Made by a program: the position numbers and the translations under genes. This document shows positions 31,501 through 40,572 of a stretch of DNA of 41,519 nucleotides, piece by piece. Position 1 is the stretch's first letter. The number at the start of each line of letters is the position of its first letter. Location: assembly GCF_020055635.1 (NCBI RefSeq), contig NZ_JAIPUT010000007.1, positions 84,544-126,062 of the forward strand, in the 5' to 3' direction. The notes below the pieces were generated by a model that saw only the letters and a program-made list of their open reading frames with translations, did no database searches and was not told the DNA's origin. Source of the DNA: Marivita sp. (GTDB taxonomy: Bacteria; Pseudomonadota; Alphaproteobacteria; Rhodobacterales; Rhodobacteraceae).

Positions 31501-32607
31501 GTGCGTAGGATCCTTGGAAAACTGACCGCGTTCATTGTGGGGGCCGCTGCCGCCGGCATTGTGGCTTGGCTTGTGCTCGACACGCCAACCCCGATACCGG
31601 ACCCCCGCGAAGTCACCCCACGCGGCGCCCTTGCCCCGCAGGAGGAAACGATCATCGCGCTTTTCGAACGCGCGCAGGAATCGGTCGTGTCGATCACCAC
31701 CGAGGAACGCGTGGTCGATCCCTGGGCGCGGCGCGCCATCGACGTGCCGCGCGGAACCGGGTCGGGTTTCGTCTGGGACGAGGCGGGACATGTCGTCACC
31801 AATCACCACGTCATCACGGGCGCCTCGGGGGCACGCCTCCGGCTGGCGGACGGGCGCGTGCTTCAGGCCACACTCGTCGGGTCCGCGCCAGAGCACGACC
31901 TGGCGGTTCTGCGCATCGAAACCGGGCGCGACAGACCCACGCCCCTGCCCATCGGTGAAAGCGGCACGCTTCAGGTCGGGCAATCGGTTCTTGCGATCGG
32001 CAATCCCTTTGGTTTGGACTGGACGCTGACAACGGGGATCGTCTCGGCGCTCGACCGCGAAATCCCGGCGCGCGGCGGTGGCTTGGTCGAAGGGCTGATC
32101 CAGACCGACGCGGCGATCAACCCGGGCAATTCGGGCGGTCCGCTGATCGACAGTGCCGGGCGTCTGATCGGCGTGAACACGGCCATCTTCAGCCCGTCCG
32201 GCGCCAGTGCCGGGATCGGCTTTGCCGTGCCTGTCGACACGGTCAGCCGCGTTGTGCCGCGGTTGATCCAGGCCGGACGCTATAGCCCGCCCTATCTTGG
32301 CGTCCGACACTCCGACCGGATCAGCGCGCTCGCCTCGGCAAGAGGGCTCAAAGGTGTGCCCGTTCTGGGTGTCGAACCCGGTTCCCCCGCTGCGGCCGTC
32401 GATCTGCGCCCCGCTGGCGAGGATGCGGCTGGTCAACTGGTGCTGCGCGACATCATCGTCGCTCTCGGAGGCCAGAGCGTGTCTAGCCGTGCCGAACTGG
32501 AGGCGGCGCTTGCCGCGCAGACCCCGAACGAGCCCGTGACCCTGCGTATCTGGCGGGAAGGCGAGACCATCGACCTGAGCGTCGTCCTGGCAGACCCGGA
32601 CCCATAA
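31501..32607 (+). CDS. Membrane-anchored HtrA/DegS-like serine protease
   Basis: 368 residues. One N-terminal hydrophobic segment (LTAFIVGAAAAGIVAWLVL, 8-26) without a clear cleavage site suggests an inner-membrane anchor. The protease domain has H103 (TNHHVITGA), D133 (EHDLAVLRIE) and S211 (GNSGGPL). A single C-terminal PDZ domain (about 275-365) follows, the DegS/DegQ-short layout. DegS-type enzymes sense misfolded envelope proteins. The start is GTG 31501; the ribosome site is weak (ACAGG). The 247-bp gap before it contains a GGAAC-N18-CGTT that I reject as off-spacing, and a CGCAGG/CCTGCG hairpin at 31315-31336. Confidence 0.9.
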   Translation: MRRILGKLTAFIVGAAAAGIVAWLVLDTPTPIPDPREVTPRGALAPQEETIIALFERAQESVVSITTEERVVDPWARRAIDVPRGTGSGFVWDEAGHVVTNHHVITGASGARLRLADGRVLQATLVGSAPEHDLAVLRIETGRDRPTPLPIGESGTLQVGQSVLAIGNPFGLDWTLTTGIVSALDREIPARGGGLVEGLIQTDAAINPGNSGGPLIDSAGRLIGVNTAIFSPSGASAGIGFAVPVDTVSRVVPRLIQAGRYSPPYLGVRHSDRISALASARGLKGVPVLGVEPGSPAAAVDLRPAGEDAAGQLVLRDIIVALGGQSVSSRAELEAALAAQTPNEPVTLRIWREGETIDLSVVLADPDP

Positions 32608-32660
32608 CGCCCGATCGGTCAGGCTGACGCTGCGGCCCCATGCGGAACGGTCCTTGCCCC

Positions 32661-32693
32661 GACATGTGCATCTACGCTACCAGAATACATGTC
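32661..32693. promoter_or_regulatory. Inverted repeat upstream of the hybrid kinase gene
   Basis: GACATGT (32661-32667) and ACATGTC (32687-32693) are inverted copies separated by 19 nt, and each contains the palindrome ACATGT. They lie about 140-170 nt upstream of the kinase ATG. This could be a regulator site; nothing known is recognised. Confidence 0.3.
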
Positions 32694-32830
32694 ATCCTGC
32701 CCTTGCCCGACCGAGACACCGTCTTGCGCGACACATGGCAAGGGTACCCTATGAACGCACGGTAGCGACCGAGCATATCCAATCCTTGGCCGATCGCGCT
32801 AGCCGAACTCGGAAGAGGGAGTTGACAGGT

Positions 32831-35167
32831 ATGAGCGTGAACTCGGACTCCAGAAGTACATCCCGGCTGCTCCGGCGATCCTTTACGGCGTTTCTCGTAC
32901 TGATCGTATTGATTGTCTTGGCATTCCTTGCGGCCTTTTCCGCCTCGCTCTACGAGGCGGGACGCCACAATGCCGCCAGCATGGCCACCGCGGTGGAACA
33001 ATACGTGAGCCGTAGCCTCGAGGTAAGCGAGATCATGGCGCGGGATGCGCTGGGATATCTCGAGCGGCGTGGATCGGTCGAAGATCTTTCCCGGGACCGC
33101 GAGGCTCACGAGTATTTCTCCGATCTCGCCGATGCGATGCGGATCACCGAAGGCATGATCTTTGTCGATCCCGACGGGACCGTGCTTCTGCATTCCGACA
33201 GCTTTCCCGCCGCACCGGTCGATCTGTCCGACCGCGACTGGTTCCGCGCCCATCTCGACGGCGCCGACACCTATATCGACGGCAGCTTCATCAGCCGTGT
33301 GACGGGGACACTCGTGTTCGTCCACACCTTCGCCTTGCGGGACGACACGGGCGATCTGCTTGGTGTCGTGAACATCGGCATTCCGTCAGATGCGATCCTG
33401 AGCTCGCAGGCCATGCCCTTCGAGGGAGACGGCATCGTCACAGAAGTTTTCAAGCAGACCGGGAATGTCATCGCGCGCGACCCCTTTCCCAACGACCTCG
33501 TCGGTGTCCCTCTGGACGTGTCGGATCAGGTGCAGGAAGGCACATCGGTTCTTGAACGCTCCCTTGACGGCCGCTTCGAGGTGGCGAACTACAATGCCAT
33601 TCCCGCTTACGATCTTGTTGCCGCCGTCAGGATCCCCCTCGGCGTCGTGCTGCACCCCCTGATAGTGACGGCGGCGATCACGCTGCCGCTTCTGGCCCTG
33701 ATCCTGGTGGGCGCCTTCGCGACCATGCGCCATCTCGACTCCAAGCAGAAACAGCTCACGCGCGGAGCGACCCGTCTCGAAGCGGTGTTGCAGGCCTCCG
33801 GTATCGGGGCGTGGCAATGGCTGCCGAAGACCGACGAGACCGAGTATCTCGGACGTTGGGGAGAAATGCTCGGCTACCGAACCGAAGAGATCAAGACCAA
33901 CAAGACGGCCTGGGAGGATTTTCTGCACCCCGACGAGCGGGAGCATCTTCTCGACAGCTTTGACCGGCTTCTGAAGGGCGAGAAGGACGTGTTCTACGAA
34001 GAACACCGGATGCGGCACAAGGACGGGCACTGGATCTGGGTTCTGGACAGCTGCCGCGTCGTGGAGCGGGACGCTGCAAACCAACCCGAGGTCGTGATCG
34101 GCATCCACTTCGACATCTCCGAGCGCCGCGACGCCGAAGAACGCATGCGTGCGATCTCGCTCGAGGTTGATCACCGGTCCAAGAACCTTCTCGCGGTGGT
34201 GCAGTCGCTGGTCTCGATGACGAAACTCGACAGCGAAGAAACCTTCAAGACCACCCTGCGCGGCAGGATCCAGGCGCTTGCGCGGGCGCATGAGCTTCTT
34301 TCGCGAAGCCGCTGGAAGGGTGCCGACCTGCGCGTGATCGCCGAGGAAGAGCTTGGTCCCTATACCGCGGAACGTGGCGGCGACATCGAGATCGAAGGTC
34401 CGCCGACTTTCCTGAGCGCCTCGTCGATCCAGGCATTGGCGATGACGCTGCATGAACTTGCGACCAACGCCGCGAAACACGGTGCGCTGTCGGTCCCGGA
34501 TGGCCGCCTACGTCTGACATGGCATGTTCTGCCGCATGGGTCGGATTTTGAGATCCTCTGGGAGGAACAGGGCAGGAAGGCTGCGGCAACCACTGCGCCG
34601 ACTTCCGGCTTTGGATCGCGGCTGATGCGCATGATGATCGAGTCGCAGCTTGGAGGAACCCTGGAAACCGAGATGCTCGAGCGCGGGTTCCGGTGCCGGA
34701 TGCGGGTGCCCACGGCGCTTGTTCTGCGCGCGGCGTCGGAACCACATGGCCCGCACGTGGGCAGCACCCCCCTGCCCGAGGCCCCCGAAAAGCTCGTTGG
34801 CCGACGGATCCTGCTGGTCGAGGACGAAGCGATGCTGGCGGCCGAAACCGCGTCCCAGCTCGAGGCGGCAGGCCACACCATCGTGGCCGTGGCCTCGCGC
34901 GTGTCCGAAGCGACGATGATTGCCGCCGGCGTCGATGTCGAAGCCGCCGTGCTGGACCTGAACCTGCACGGAGAACTGAGCTTCCCGGTCGCGGACACGC
35001 TGCGCGAACGCGGCATCCCCTTTGTCTTCGTGACCGGCTACCAGCACGAGAACCTCATCCCGGCGCGGTTCAAGTCGGCACCCGTGGTCAGCAAACCGTT
35101 TCCCAGGGACGCTTTGCTGAACGCGCTGGCGAAAACCTGTGCGGAACCGTTACCGGAAGCCGGCTGA
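32831..35167 (+). CDS. Membrane hybrid HWE histidine kinase with C-terminal receiver
   Basis: 778 residues. TM1 (about 20-42), a ~230-residue periplasmic sensor of the dCache type (YFSDLADAMRITEGMIFVDP, DLSDRDWFRAHLDG, ISRVTGTLVFVHTFALRD), TM2 (about 272-298), PAS (~316-436), HWE kinase core with VDHRSKNLLAVVQS near 446 and HELATNAAKHGAL, then a receiver domain (~656-770; LLVEDE, VLDLNLHG, VSKPF). ATG 32831 follows GAGGGAG; the frame upstream lacks conserved sequence. The sensed ligand is unknown. Together with the fused kinase at 21644 it gives this stress locus two HWE inputs. Confidence 0.9.
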   Translation: MSVNSDSRSTSRLLRRSFTAFLVLIVLIVLAFLAAFSASLYEAGRHNAASMATAVEQYVSRSLEVSEIMARDALGYLERRGSVEDLSRDREAHEYFSDLADAMRITEGMIFVDPDGTVLLHSDSFPAAPVDLSDRDWFRAHLDGADTYIDGSFISRVTGTLVFVHTFALRDDTGDLLGVVNIGIPSDAILSSQAMPFEGDGIVTEVFKQTGNVIARDPFPNDLVGVPLDVSDQVQEGTSVLERSLDGRFEVANYNAIPAYDLVAAVRIPLGVVLHPLIVTAAITLPLLALILVGAFATMRHLDSKQKQLTRGATRLEAVLQASGIGAWQWLPKTDETEYLGRWGEMLGYRTEEIKTNKTAWEDFLHPDEREHLLDSFDRLLKGEKDVFYEEHRMRHKDGHWIWVLDSCRVVERDAANQPEVVIGIHFDISERRDAEERMRAISLEVDHRSKNLLAVVQSLVSMTKLDSEETFKTTLRGRIQALARAHELLSRSRWKGADLRVIAEEELGPYTAERGGDIEIEGPPTFLSASSIQALAMTLHELATNAAKHGALSVPDGRLRLTWHVLPHGSDFEILWEEQGRKAAATTAPTSGFGSRLMRMMIESQLGGTLETEMLERGFRCRMRVPTALVLRAASEPHGPHVGSTPLPEAPEKLVGRRILLVEDEAMLAAETASQLEAAGHTIVAVASRVSEATMIAAGVDVEAAVLDLNLHGELSFPVADTLRERGIPFVFVTGYQHENLIPARFKSAPVVSKPFPRDALLNALAKTCAEPLPEAG

Positions 35168-35255
35168 TCCGGAACCTGCGGCGGCCCAAGGCCATTCATC
35201 CGGATCGCGCCGGAATGGTTCGGGACACAGCGGATCGCCAGGGACGACGCGCCAA

Positions 35256-36779
35256 TCAGACGTTTGAGGTTTGGAAGATGCCCTGGAACCGGTTGCGCAG
35301 TTCGTTCTTCTGAACCTTGCCCATCGTGTTCCGGGGAAGCGCCTCCATGATTTCGAAATGGCGCGGTCGCTTGAATCCGGCCAGCCTGGCTTTCACCTCT
35401 GCCTCGATGGCGCCAAGATCGAGTTCGGCCCCCTCTTCCGGCACCAGTACGGCCACGACGCTTTCGCCGAAATCCGGGTGTGGCGCGCCGACCACGGCGC
35501 TTTCCAGCACGCCCGGCAGGTCATCGAGGAACAGTTCTATTTCCTTGGGATAGATATTGAAGCCGCCCGAAATGATCAGGTCCTTGCCGCGCCCGACGAT
35601 CGAAATGTAGCCATCCGCGTCGATCTTCGCCAGATCGCCGGTGATGAAGAACCCGTCTTCCCGCAATTCCTCGGCGGTCTTTTCGGGCATGTTCCAGTAC
35701 CCCTTGAACACGTTCGGACCGCGGACCTCGAGCACACCGATTTCGCCAGTGGGCAAGGTCTCTCCTGTCTTGGGATCGCAGATTTTGACCTCGACCCCCG
35801 GCAGCGGGAACCCGACCGTTCCGGCCCGACGGTCCCCTTCGTAGGGGTTCGACGTGCTCATGCTGGTTTCGGTCATCCCGTAGCGTTCAAGGATACGATG
35901 CCCGGTGCGGGCTTCAAAGCGTTCATGCGTTTCTTCCAGAAGTGGCGCCGACCCCGAGATGAAGACCCGCATGTGCCCAGTCAGGGCACGGTCGAACCGC
36001 GCGTCGTCAAGCAGCCGCGTGTAGAACGTGGGAACCCCCATCATCGCTGTCGCCCGGGGCAGCTGCGCGATCACCGTATCGGTGTCGAATTTCGGCAGCC
36101 AGATCATCGACCCGCCGGCGAGCAACGTCACGTTCGACGCAACAAAGAGCCCGTGCGTGTGAAAGATCGGCAAGGCATGCAGCAGGACATCCTCGTCGCT
36201 GAACCGCCAGATCTTCACAAGCGCTTCGGCGTTCGACAGCAGGTTGCGATGGGTCAGCATCGCCCCCTTGGACCGGCCCGTCGTGCCCGAAGTGTAAAGC
36301 AGCGCCGCCAGATCGTCTGCGTCTCGGTCAGCGACCTCCGTGCGGACCGGCAGAGCGTCCGCCTCCTGGCGGAGCGATCCATCGCCAGTCGCGTCCATTG
36401 TCCTGAGTGCCGCGCCGGTCTGGTTGGCAATCGCAGTCACGTCATCAACTTCAGCCGGGTCACAGACAAAGAGCGACGCGCCGCTGTCACCGATGAAATA
36501 GGAAAGCTCTGTGGGCGTATAGGCGGTGTTCAACGGCAGATACACCGCGCCCGATTGCAGACAGGCGGCGTAAAGCGCCAGGGCATCCGCCGATTTCTGC
36601 GCATGGACCGCAACCCGGTCGCCGGCCAGGACGCCCAGCTTGTGCAACGCGCTGGCATAGCGTCCGGCAAGATCCACAAACTCTGCGTAAGTCACGGCTG
36701 TTCCGTCGTGCAAATGCAGGAAAACTGTCGTCTGCCCCCGTTGGGGGGCGATCAGGGCATCGTATAGTGGGTTACTCAC
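35256..36779 (-). CDS. matB: Malonyl-CoA synthetase (MatB-like acyl-CoA ligase)
   Basis: 507 residues, ANL superfamily. The ATP-binding motif LLYTSGTTGRSKGA, ERYGMTETSMSTSNPYEGDR (the region typical of malonyl-CoA synthetases), GDLAKIDADGYISIVGRGKD, and the C-terminal catalytic Lys in LPRNTMGKVQKNEL are all visible. MatB makes malonyl-CoA from malonate, CoA and ATP. The start is GTG 36779 with GGAGAG and CAGGAC upstream. No malonyl-CoA decarboxylase (matA) lies beside it in the window. A related substrate such as methylmalonate is possible. Confidence 0.88.
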   Translation of the reverse strand: MSNPLYDALIAPQRGQTTVFLHLHDGTAVTYAEFVDLAGRYASALHKLGVLAGDRVAVHAQKSADALALYAACLQSGAVYLPLNTAYTPTELSYFIGDSGASLFVCDPAEVDDVTAIANQTGAALRTMDATGDGSLRQEADALPVRTEVADRDADDLAALLYTSGTTGRSKGAMLTHRNLLSNAEALVKIWRFSDEDVLLHALPIFHTHGLFVASNVTLLAGGSMIWLPKFDTDTVIAQLPRATAMMGVPTFYTRLLDDARFDRALTGHMRVFISGSAPLLEETHERFEARTGHRILERYGMTETSMSTSNPYEGDRRAGTVGFPLPGVEVKICDPKTGETLPTGEIGVLEVRGPNVFKGYWNMPEKTAEELREDGFFITGDLAKIDADGYISIVGRGKDLIISGGFNIYPKEIELFLDDLPGVLESAVVGAPHPDFGESVVAVLVPEEGAELDLGAIEAEVKARLAGFKRPRHFEIMEALPRNTMGKVQKNELRNRFQGIFQTSNV

Positions 36780-37101
36780 GTCCTGAACTCTCCTGAATCC
36801 TTCAACTTTCGGTCGTGGCCGCAGTCACCATGCAGCAATCAACGCCCCGCTGGTCTTGCGCGTTTGCGGGGTCCGAGCGGCTCCGTCAATCCCCCGCCCT
36901 GACCGCATCGGCGATGACTCGGTGTTCACCCGATGATCGCGCGATGTGCAAGGCAATGGAAAGACCCTTTCGACGAAAGACATGCATCTCGCGCCTTATG
37001 GTGTCCGCACCAAATCTGCTTCGGGATGACTGCCGCTGCCACCACCATGTTGTGGAATTGGTGAGCGCGCAGTACGTCGGCAAGTGCCGGTTTCTCTCGG
37101 G
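36780..37101. other. Gene-free stretch between coxG and matB
   Basis: 322 bases with no convincing gene. It should hold the matB promoter and the end of the cox transcript. A GCCCCGC/GCGGGGT stem with a 15-nt loop (36844-36872) is the only structure noted. Short open frames here lack ribosome sites and recognisable protein sequence. Confidence 0.5.
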
Positions 37102-37551
37102 TCAGGCGTCCACCGTCTCGACCACCTCTGCGAACTTGGAAAAGAAACTGGCCGCCAGTTTCTTGGCCGTGCTCTGGATCAGGCGCGAGCCCAGCTGCGC
37201 CAGCTTGCCGCCGATTTCGGCCTTGGCGTCGTAGCGCAGGATGGTGACGCCATCGACTTCCTCAAGCGTCACGTCAGCGCCACCCTTGGCATGGCCAGCC
37301 GCACCACCATTGCCTTGACCGGTCAGCGAAAACGCGTCGGGCGCGCCCGCTGTGTCCAGTACGACCGTTCCGCTGAACCGGGCCTTGACCGGGCCGACCT
37401 TGAGCACGACCTTGGCTTCGAGATCGGTATCCGAATGTTTGATCAACTCCTCGCAGCCGGGGATGCACTGGCGCAAAACCTCAGGGTCGTTCAGCGCGGC
37501 ATAGACCACGTCCTTGGGGGCGTTGATCGTGATTTCGTCCTTGAGTTCCAT
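37102..37551 (-). CDS. coxG: CO dehydrogenase accessory protein CoxG (SRPBCC fold)
   Basis: 149 residues. The opening ELKDEITINAPKDVVYAALND and CIPGCEEL are typical of CoxG. The Gly-rich GQGNGGAAGHAKGGADVTL and the helical end STAKKLAASFFSKFAEVV complete the SRPBCC/START-like fold. CoxG is needed for, or recruits, CO dehydrogenase at the membrane; a lipid or quinone binding role is proposed in the literature for related proteins. Last gene of the cox operon visible here, 16 nt after the 33-codon gene. Confidence 0.92.
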   Translation of the reverse strand: MELKDEITINAPKDVVYAALNDPEVLRQCIPGCEELIKHSDTDLEAKVVLKVGPVKARFSGTVVLDTAGAPDAFSLTGQGNGGAAGHAKGGADVTLEEVDGVTILRYDAKAEIGGKLAQLGSRLIQSTAKKLAASFFSKFAEVVETVDA

Positions 37552-37567
37552 CTTTGGGTCCTTTTCA

Positions 37568-37669
37568 TCAGCAACAAGGGAATTTGATCGAGGCCAGCAG
37601 ATCGGCCTGTTCCTTGGTCATGGGCGCGCGCCGCAGATACCGTCTGACCCTGGCAAAGAGGTCGAACAT
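37568..37669 (-). CDS. 33-residue peptide gene inside the cox operon, C-terminal KFPCC
   Basis: A short frame whose ATG shares a base with the xdhC/coxF stop (TGATG), so it is translationally coupled, and which ends 16 nt before coxG. The product is basic and amphipathic at the N-terminus (FARVRRYLRRAPMTKEQA) and ends DLLASIKFPCC with two adjacent cysteines. I recall similar short frames between these genes in other cox clusters, but cannot confirm it here. The Cys pair could bind metal or form a persulfide or disulfide. A longer frame through this stretch lies out of phase over coxF and is not coding. Confidence 0.65.
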   Translation of the reverse strand: MFDLFARVRRYLRRAPMTKEQADLLASIKFPCC

Positions 37670-38469
37670 CACGTTGCCCCCGTTTCGGTGCGCTGCCTGC
37701 GGCGACGGACCTCGGTGAGTTGGGCGAGGATCGACAGCGCGATCTCGTCGGGGGTGACCGCGCCGATGGCCAGACCAGCGGGCGCCTGAACCCGTGACAG
37801 GGCGGATTGCGACACGCCCTGCCCGATCAGCGTTTCCGACAGGGTCGCGAACTTGCGGCGGCTGCCGACAAAGGCAACAAAGCTCGCCTCGGCCTCGAGC
37901 GCCTGTTTGAGGCAGGCCAGATCGTTCTTGCCCTGCGTGGCGACGACGATCATCCGGGTCTCCCCATCGGCCAGCGGGCGAACCGCGCTGTCCGCCTCGC
38001 CTTGGGCCAGCGACCACTGGAACTGCGCCGCCAGCCGCGACAGCGACTTGGCCACCGGCGCCTCTCCGAAGATCAGCAGTTCCGGCAGCGGCAGGATCAG
38101 CTCGACGAAAATATCCATCGACCCCTTGGAGGGGCAGCCATTGCGGGCAAAGCTGACCCCCTCGACATCGGAGCCGGGCGCGATGCCCTTCTCATCCAGC
38201 AGGTCTTGCGGATGAAGCGAAATCAGTTGCGGCGCGCCTTCGGCCATCGCCCGCTTGGTCGCCTTGGCCAATGCACCGCGCACGCAGCCGCCGCCGATCC
38301 AGCCTTGCAGGATCGTGCCCTCGGCATCCAGCAGCGCCTTGGCACCGGGTTTGGCCGCCGTCGCGCCCAGCGTGCGGATCACCGTGGCGATGGCAAAGGG
38401 TTCGCCACGGGCGCGCATGTCGCGGGCCACGTCCGAGATCTCGGTATCGGTCAGTTCGGCGGGGGTCAT
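37669..38469 (-). CDS. coxF: XdhC/CoxF-family molybdenum cofactor maturation protein
   Basis: 266 residues. FAIATVIRTLGATAAKPGAKAL and QGWIGGGCVRGAL at the N-terminus are the XdhC/CoxI family signature with its conserved Cys. ELLIFGEAPVAKSLSRLA begins the Rossmann-like C-terminal half, and VGSRRKFATL and GLAIGAVTPDEIALSILAQL are also diagnostic. XdhC proteins bind Mo cofactor and load or sulfurate the molybdoenzyme. The start overlaps coxE (ATGA). In cox operons this position is called coxF; the symbol is chosen from context. Confidence 0.87.
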   Translation of the reverse strand: MTPAELTDTEISDVARDMRARGEPFAIATVIRTLGATAAKPGAKALLDAEGTILQGWIGGGCVRGALAKATKRAMAEGAPQLISLHPQDLLDEKGIAPGSDVEGVSFARNGCPSKGSMDIFVELILPLPELLIFGEAPVAKSLSRLAAQFQWSLAQGEADSAVRPLADGETRMIVVATQGKNDLACLKQALEAEASFVAFVGSRRKFATLSETLIGQGVSQSALSRVQAPAGLAIGAVTPDEIALSILAQLTEVRRRRQRTETGAT

Positions 38470-39647
38470 AGCCGGGTCAACTCCGTTTCGAGCGCGGCCA
38501 GATCGGCCAACCGGTTTGCAGGATAAAAGAGATCCAGATGCGGCAGCGCTGCCGCCATGCCACGGGCGACGGGTTCATACCCGTCCCAGCCTTTCAGCGG
38601 ATTGAGCCAGATGATCTTGCAGCCACGTTTCTTCAGCGCCGCAAGCGCCTCTCCGATCAGGTCGGGTGTGTCGGTGTCATAGCCGTCCGACAGGATCAGC
38701 ACGACCGTGCGCCCATCGACAAAGCGCCGCGCATAGGTGCGCGAGAATTGCATCAGCGACGCGCCGATCTTCGACCCGCCGCCGAACCCGTCCGCCAGCA
38801 CGGAAAGCCGCCCAAGCGCCCGCAGCGCATCGCGGTCGCGCAAGGCTTCGGCGATCCGCACCAGCCTTGTGTGGAACAGATACGCATCCGCCGTGTCATC
38901 GGCGCGCATCAGCCCGGCGATGAAGGCCAGGAACACCTGTGCATAGGTGGTCATGGACCCCGACACATCGCAGAGCGTGACAATCTTCAAAGGCCGGTCG
39001 GGGCGCTGTTTTTTCGGCAGGTGCAGCGGTTCGCCCCCGGTCGACAGGCTGTGCCGGATCAGGCGGCGGAAATGGATCTGGTCGCCCTTGCGCGCAAGCT
39101 TGCGCCGCCGCGACCTGCGATCCCGCAAGGCCGCGCCCAGCCGTTCCGCGATGCGCTGCGCCTCGGCGATGTCCTCGGGCTGCACAAGGTTGCGCAGATC
39201 GGTGTTCATCCGGGACTGGATCACACTGGCGACCAGCTTGCCCTCGCCATCCGCATCCGCCTCGCCGTCGCCGCCATCGGGGGCCGTGGGTGCCCCTGCC
39301 CCGCCGCTTGCCTCCGGTCCATTGGCGTTGCGCGAGCTGTGGACATTTTCCGAGGCCATCGCCTTTGTCGGGATGGATTTTTCCACCACTCGCCCACCAT
39401 TCATCCAATAGGCGTCAAAGAGCGCGGCAAACCGCTCTGCATCTTCGGCACAGCCGGAAAACACCGACTTGAGCGCCGGACGCGCCTCGGTCGGGTCGGC
39501 GGCATTCACATGGGTCAGCGCGGCAAGACCCAGTTCCGCCTCGCCGACACCCAACCGCAGGCCATTGTCGCGCAGATGCGCCATGAACCCCGCCATGCGC
39601 GCCGCCGGGCCGGGATCACGGGCCGCAAACCGGGTAACGCGGGTCAT
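38466..39647 (-). CDS. coxE: VWA-domain protein CoxE
   Basis: 393 residues. The N-terminal helical half includes LRDNGLRLGVGEAELGLAAL. A low-complexity Gly/Ala/Asp segment follows around 110-135. The C-terminal von Willebrand A domain has the MIDAS motif CDVSGSM near 225-232 and VLILSDGYDT. CoxE works with the MoxR-type ATPase CoxD to mature the CuSMo active site of CO dehydrogenase. ATGA overlaps with both neighbours imply coupling. Confidence 0.92.
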   Translation of the reverse strand: MTRVTRFAARDPGPAARMAGFMAHLRDNGLRLGVGEAELGLAALTHVNAADPTEARPALKSVFSGCAEDAERFAALFDAYWMNGGRVVEKSIPTKAMASENVHSSRNANGPEASGGAGAPTAPDGGDGEADADGEGKLVASVIQSRMNTDLRNLVQPEDIAEAQRIAERLGAALRDRRSRRRKLARKGDQIHFRRLIRHSLSTGGEPLHLPKKQRPDRPLKIVTLCDVSGSMTTYAQVFLAFIAGLMRADDTADAYLFHTRLVRIAEALRDRDALRALGRLSVLADGFGGGSKIGASLMQFSRTYARRFVDGRTVVLILSDGYDTDTPDLIGEALAALKKRGCKIIWLNPLKGWDGYEPVARGMAAALPHLDLFYPANRLADLAALETELTRL

Positions 39648-40519
39648 GCCGCTTTGCCCGCCAGACGCTGCGCGATCTCGGTCGTGATGTTGTCACGGTC
39701 GCTCTGGGTTTTCAGCAGCGTCGCCAGTGTTGCCTGCAACACCACCGGGTCTTGCGTCAGGTCCGCGATCCCCAGCCCCATGAGTGCTGCCGCGAAATCC
39801 AGCATCTCCGCGATGCCCGGTTTCTTTTCGAGGTCTTCCTTGCGCAAGGATTGCACGAACCCGACAATCTGCCCGGCCAGTTGCGCCTCGATCCCGGCGC
39901 AGCGGGCCTTGAGGATGGCCAGTTCCGTGGCGCGTTCGGGGTAAGCCACATGGGCATAAAGGCACCGGCGGCGCAGCGCATCGCTCAGGTCGCGTGTGCC
40001 GTTGGCGGTGAGAATGACAATCGGTGTGCTCTTGGCGGTGATGGTGCCGAGTTCCGGAATGGTGATCTGGAAATCCGACAGGATTTCCAGCAGATAGGCC
40101 TCGAATTCCTCGTCCGCGCGGTCGATCTCGTCGATCAGCAGCACCGGCGCAGTGTCCTGCCGGATCGCCTTGAGCAAGGGGCGTTCCAGCAGAAACTCCT
40201 CGGAGAAGATCCTCTGCTCGACGCTGCGCCCGGTCTCGCCATCCTCGGCGGCGGCGCGGATCGACAGCAACTGGCGCTGGTAGTTCCATTCATAGATCGC
40301 CTGCGCGGCATCCAGCCCTTCGTAGCATTGCAGGCGGATCAGCTCTGTCTCTTTGACCTGTGCCAGCACGCGGGCCACTTCGGTCTTGCCGACCCCTGCC
40401 GCCCCTTCGAGCAGCAGCGGACGCCCAAGCGACAGCGCCAGATGAATGGCCATCGCCAGATCATCGTCTGCAATATAACCCGTCTCCGCCATGGCGGTCT
40501 GAAGCGTTGTCCACTGCAT
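39644..40519 (-). CDS. coxD: MoxR-type AAA+ ATPase CoxD
   Basis: 291 residues. Walker A GAAGVGKT is at 39-46 and Walker B appears as PVLLIDEIDRADEEFEAYLL. Sensor regions VILTANGTRDLSDALRRRCL follow. CoxD is the ATPase chaperone that assembles the Cu-S-Mo centre of CO dehydrogenase. ATG 40519 is chosen; the frame runs on to 40618, but that part lies beyond the coxL stop and is not conserved. The gap to coxL is 53 nt. Confidence 0.92.
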   Translation of the reverse strand: MQWTTLQTAMAETGYIADDDLAMAIHLALSLGRPLLLEGAAGVGKTEVARVLAQVKETELIRLQCYEGLDAAQAIYEWNYQRQLLSIRAAAEDGETGRSVEQRIFSEEFLLERPLLKAIRQDTAPVLLIDEIDRADEEFEAYLLEILSDFQITIPELGTITAKSTPIVILTANGTRDLSDALRRRCLYAHVAYPERATELAILKARCAGIEAQLAGQIVGFVQSLRKEDLEKKPGIAEMLDFAAALMGLGIADLTQDPVVLQATLATLLKTQSDRDNITTEIAQRLAGKAA

Positions 40520-40572
40520 GTCTTTACCCGGCGACAAAAGGGGGTGGCCAGACCCGGCCACCCCGGTTCCGA

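Noticed and set aside
35199..35219. Imperfect hairpin between the hybrid kinase and matB
   Set aside because: The stem needs a 3-nt bulge and has no U tract; too weak to annotate.
36886..37083. A 65-codon minus-strand frame between coxG and matB
   Set aside because: TTG start, no ribosome site, no similarity to anything recognised.
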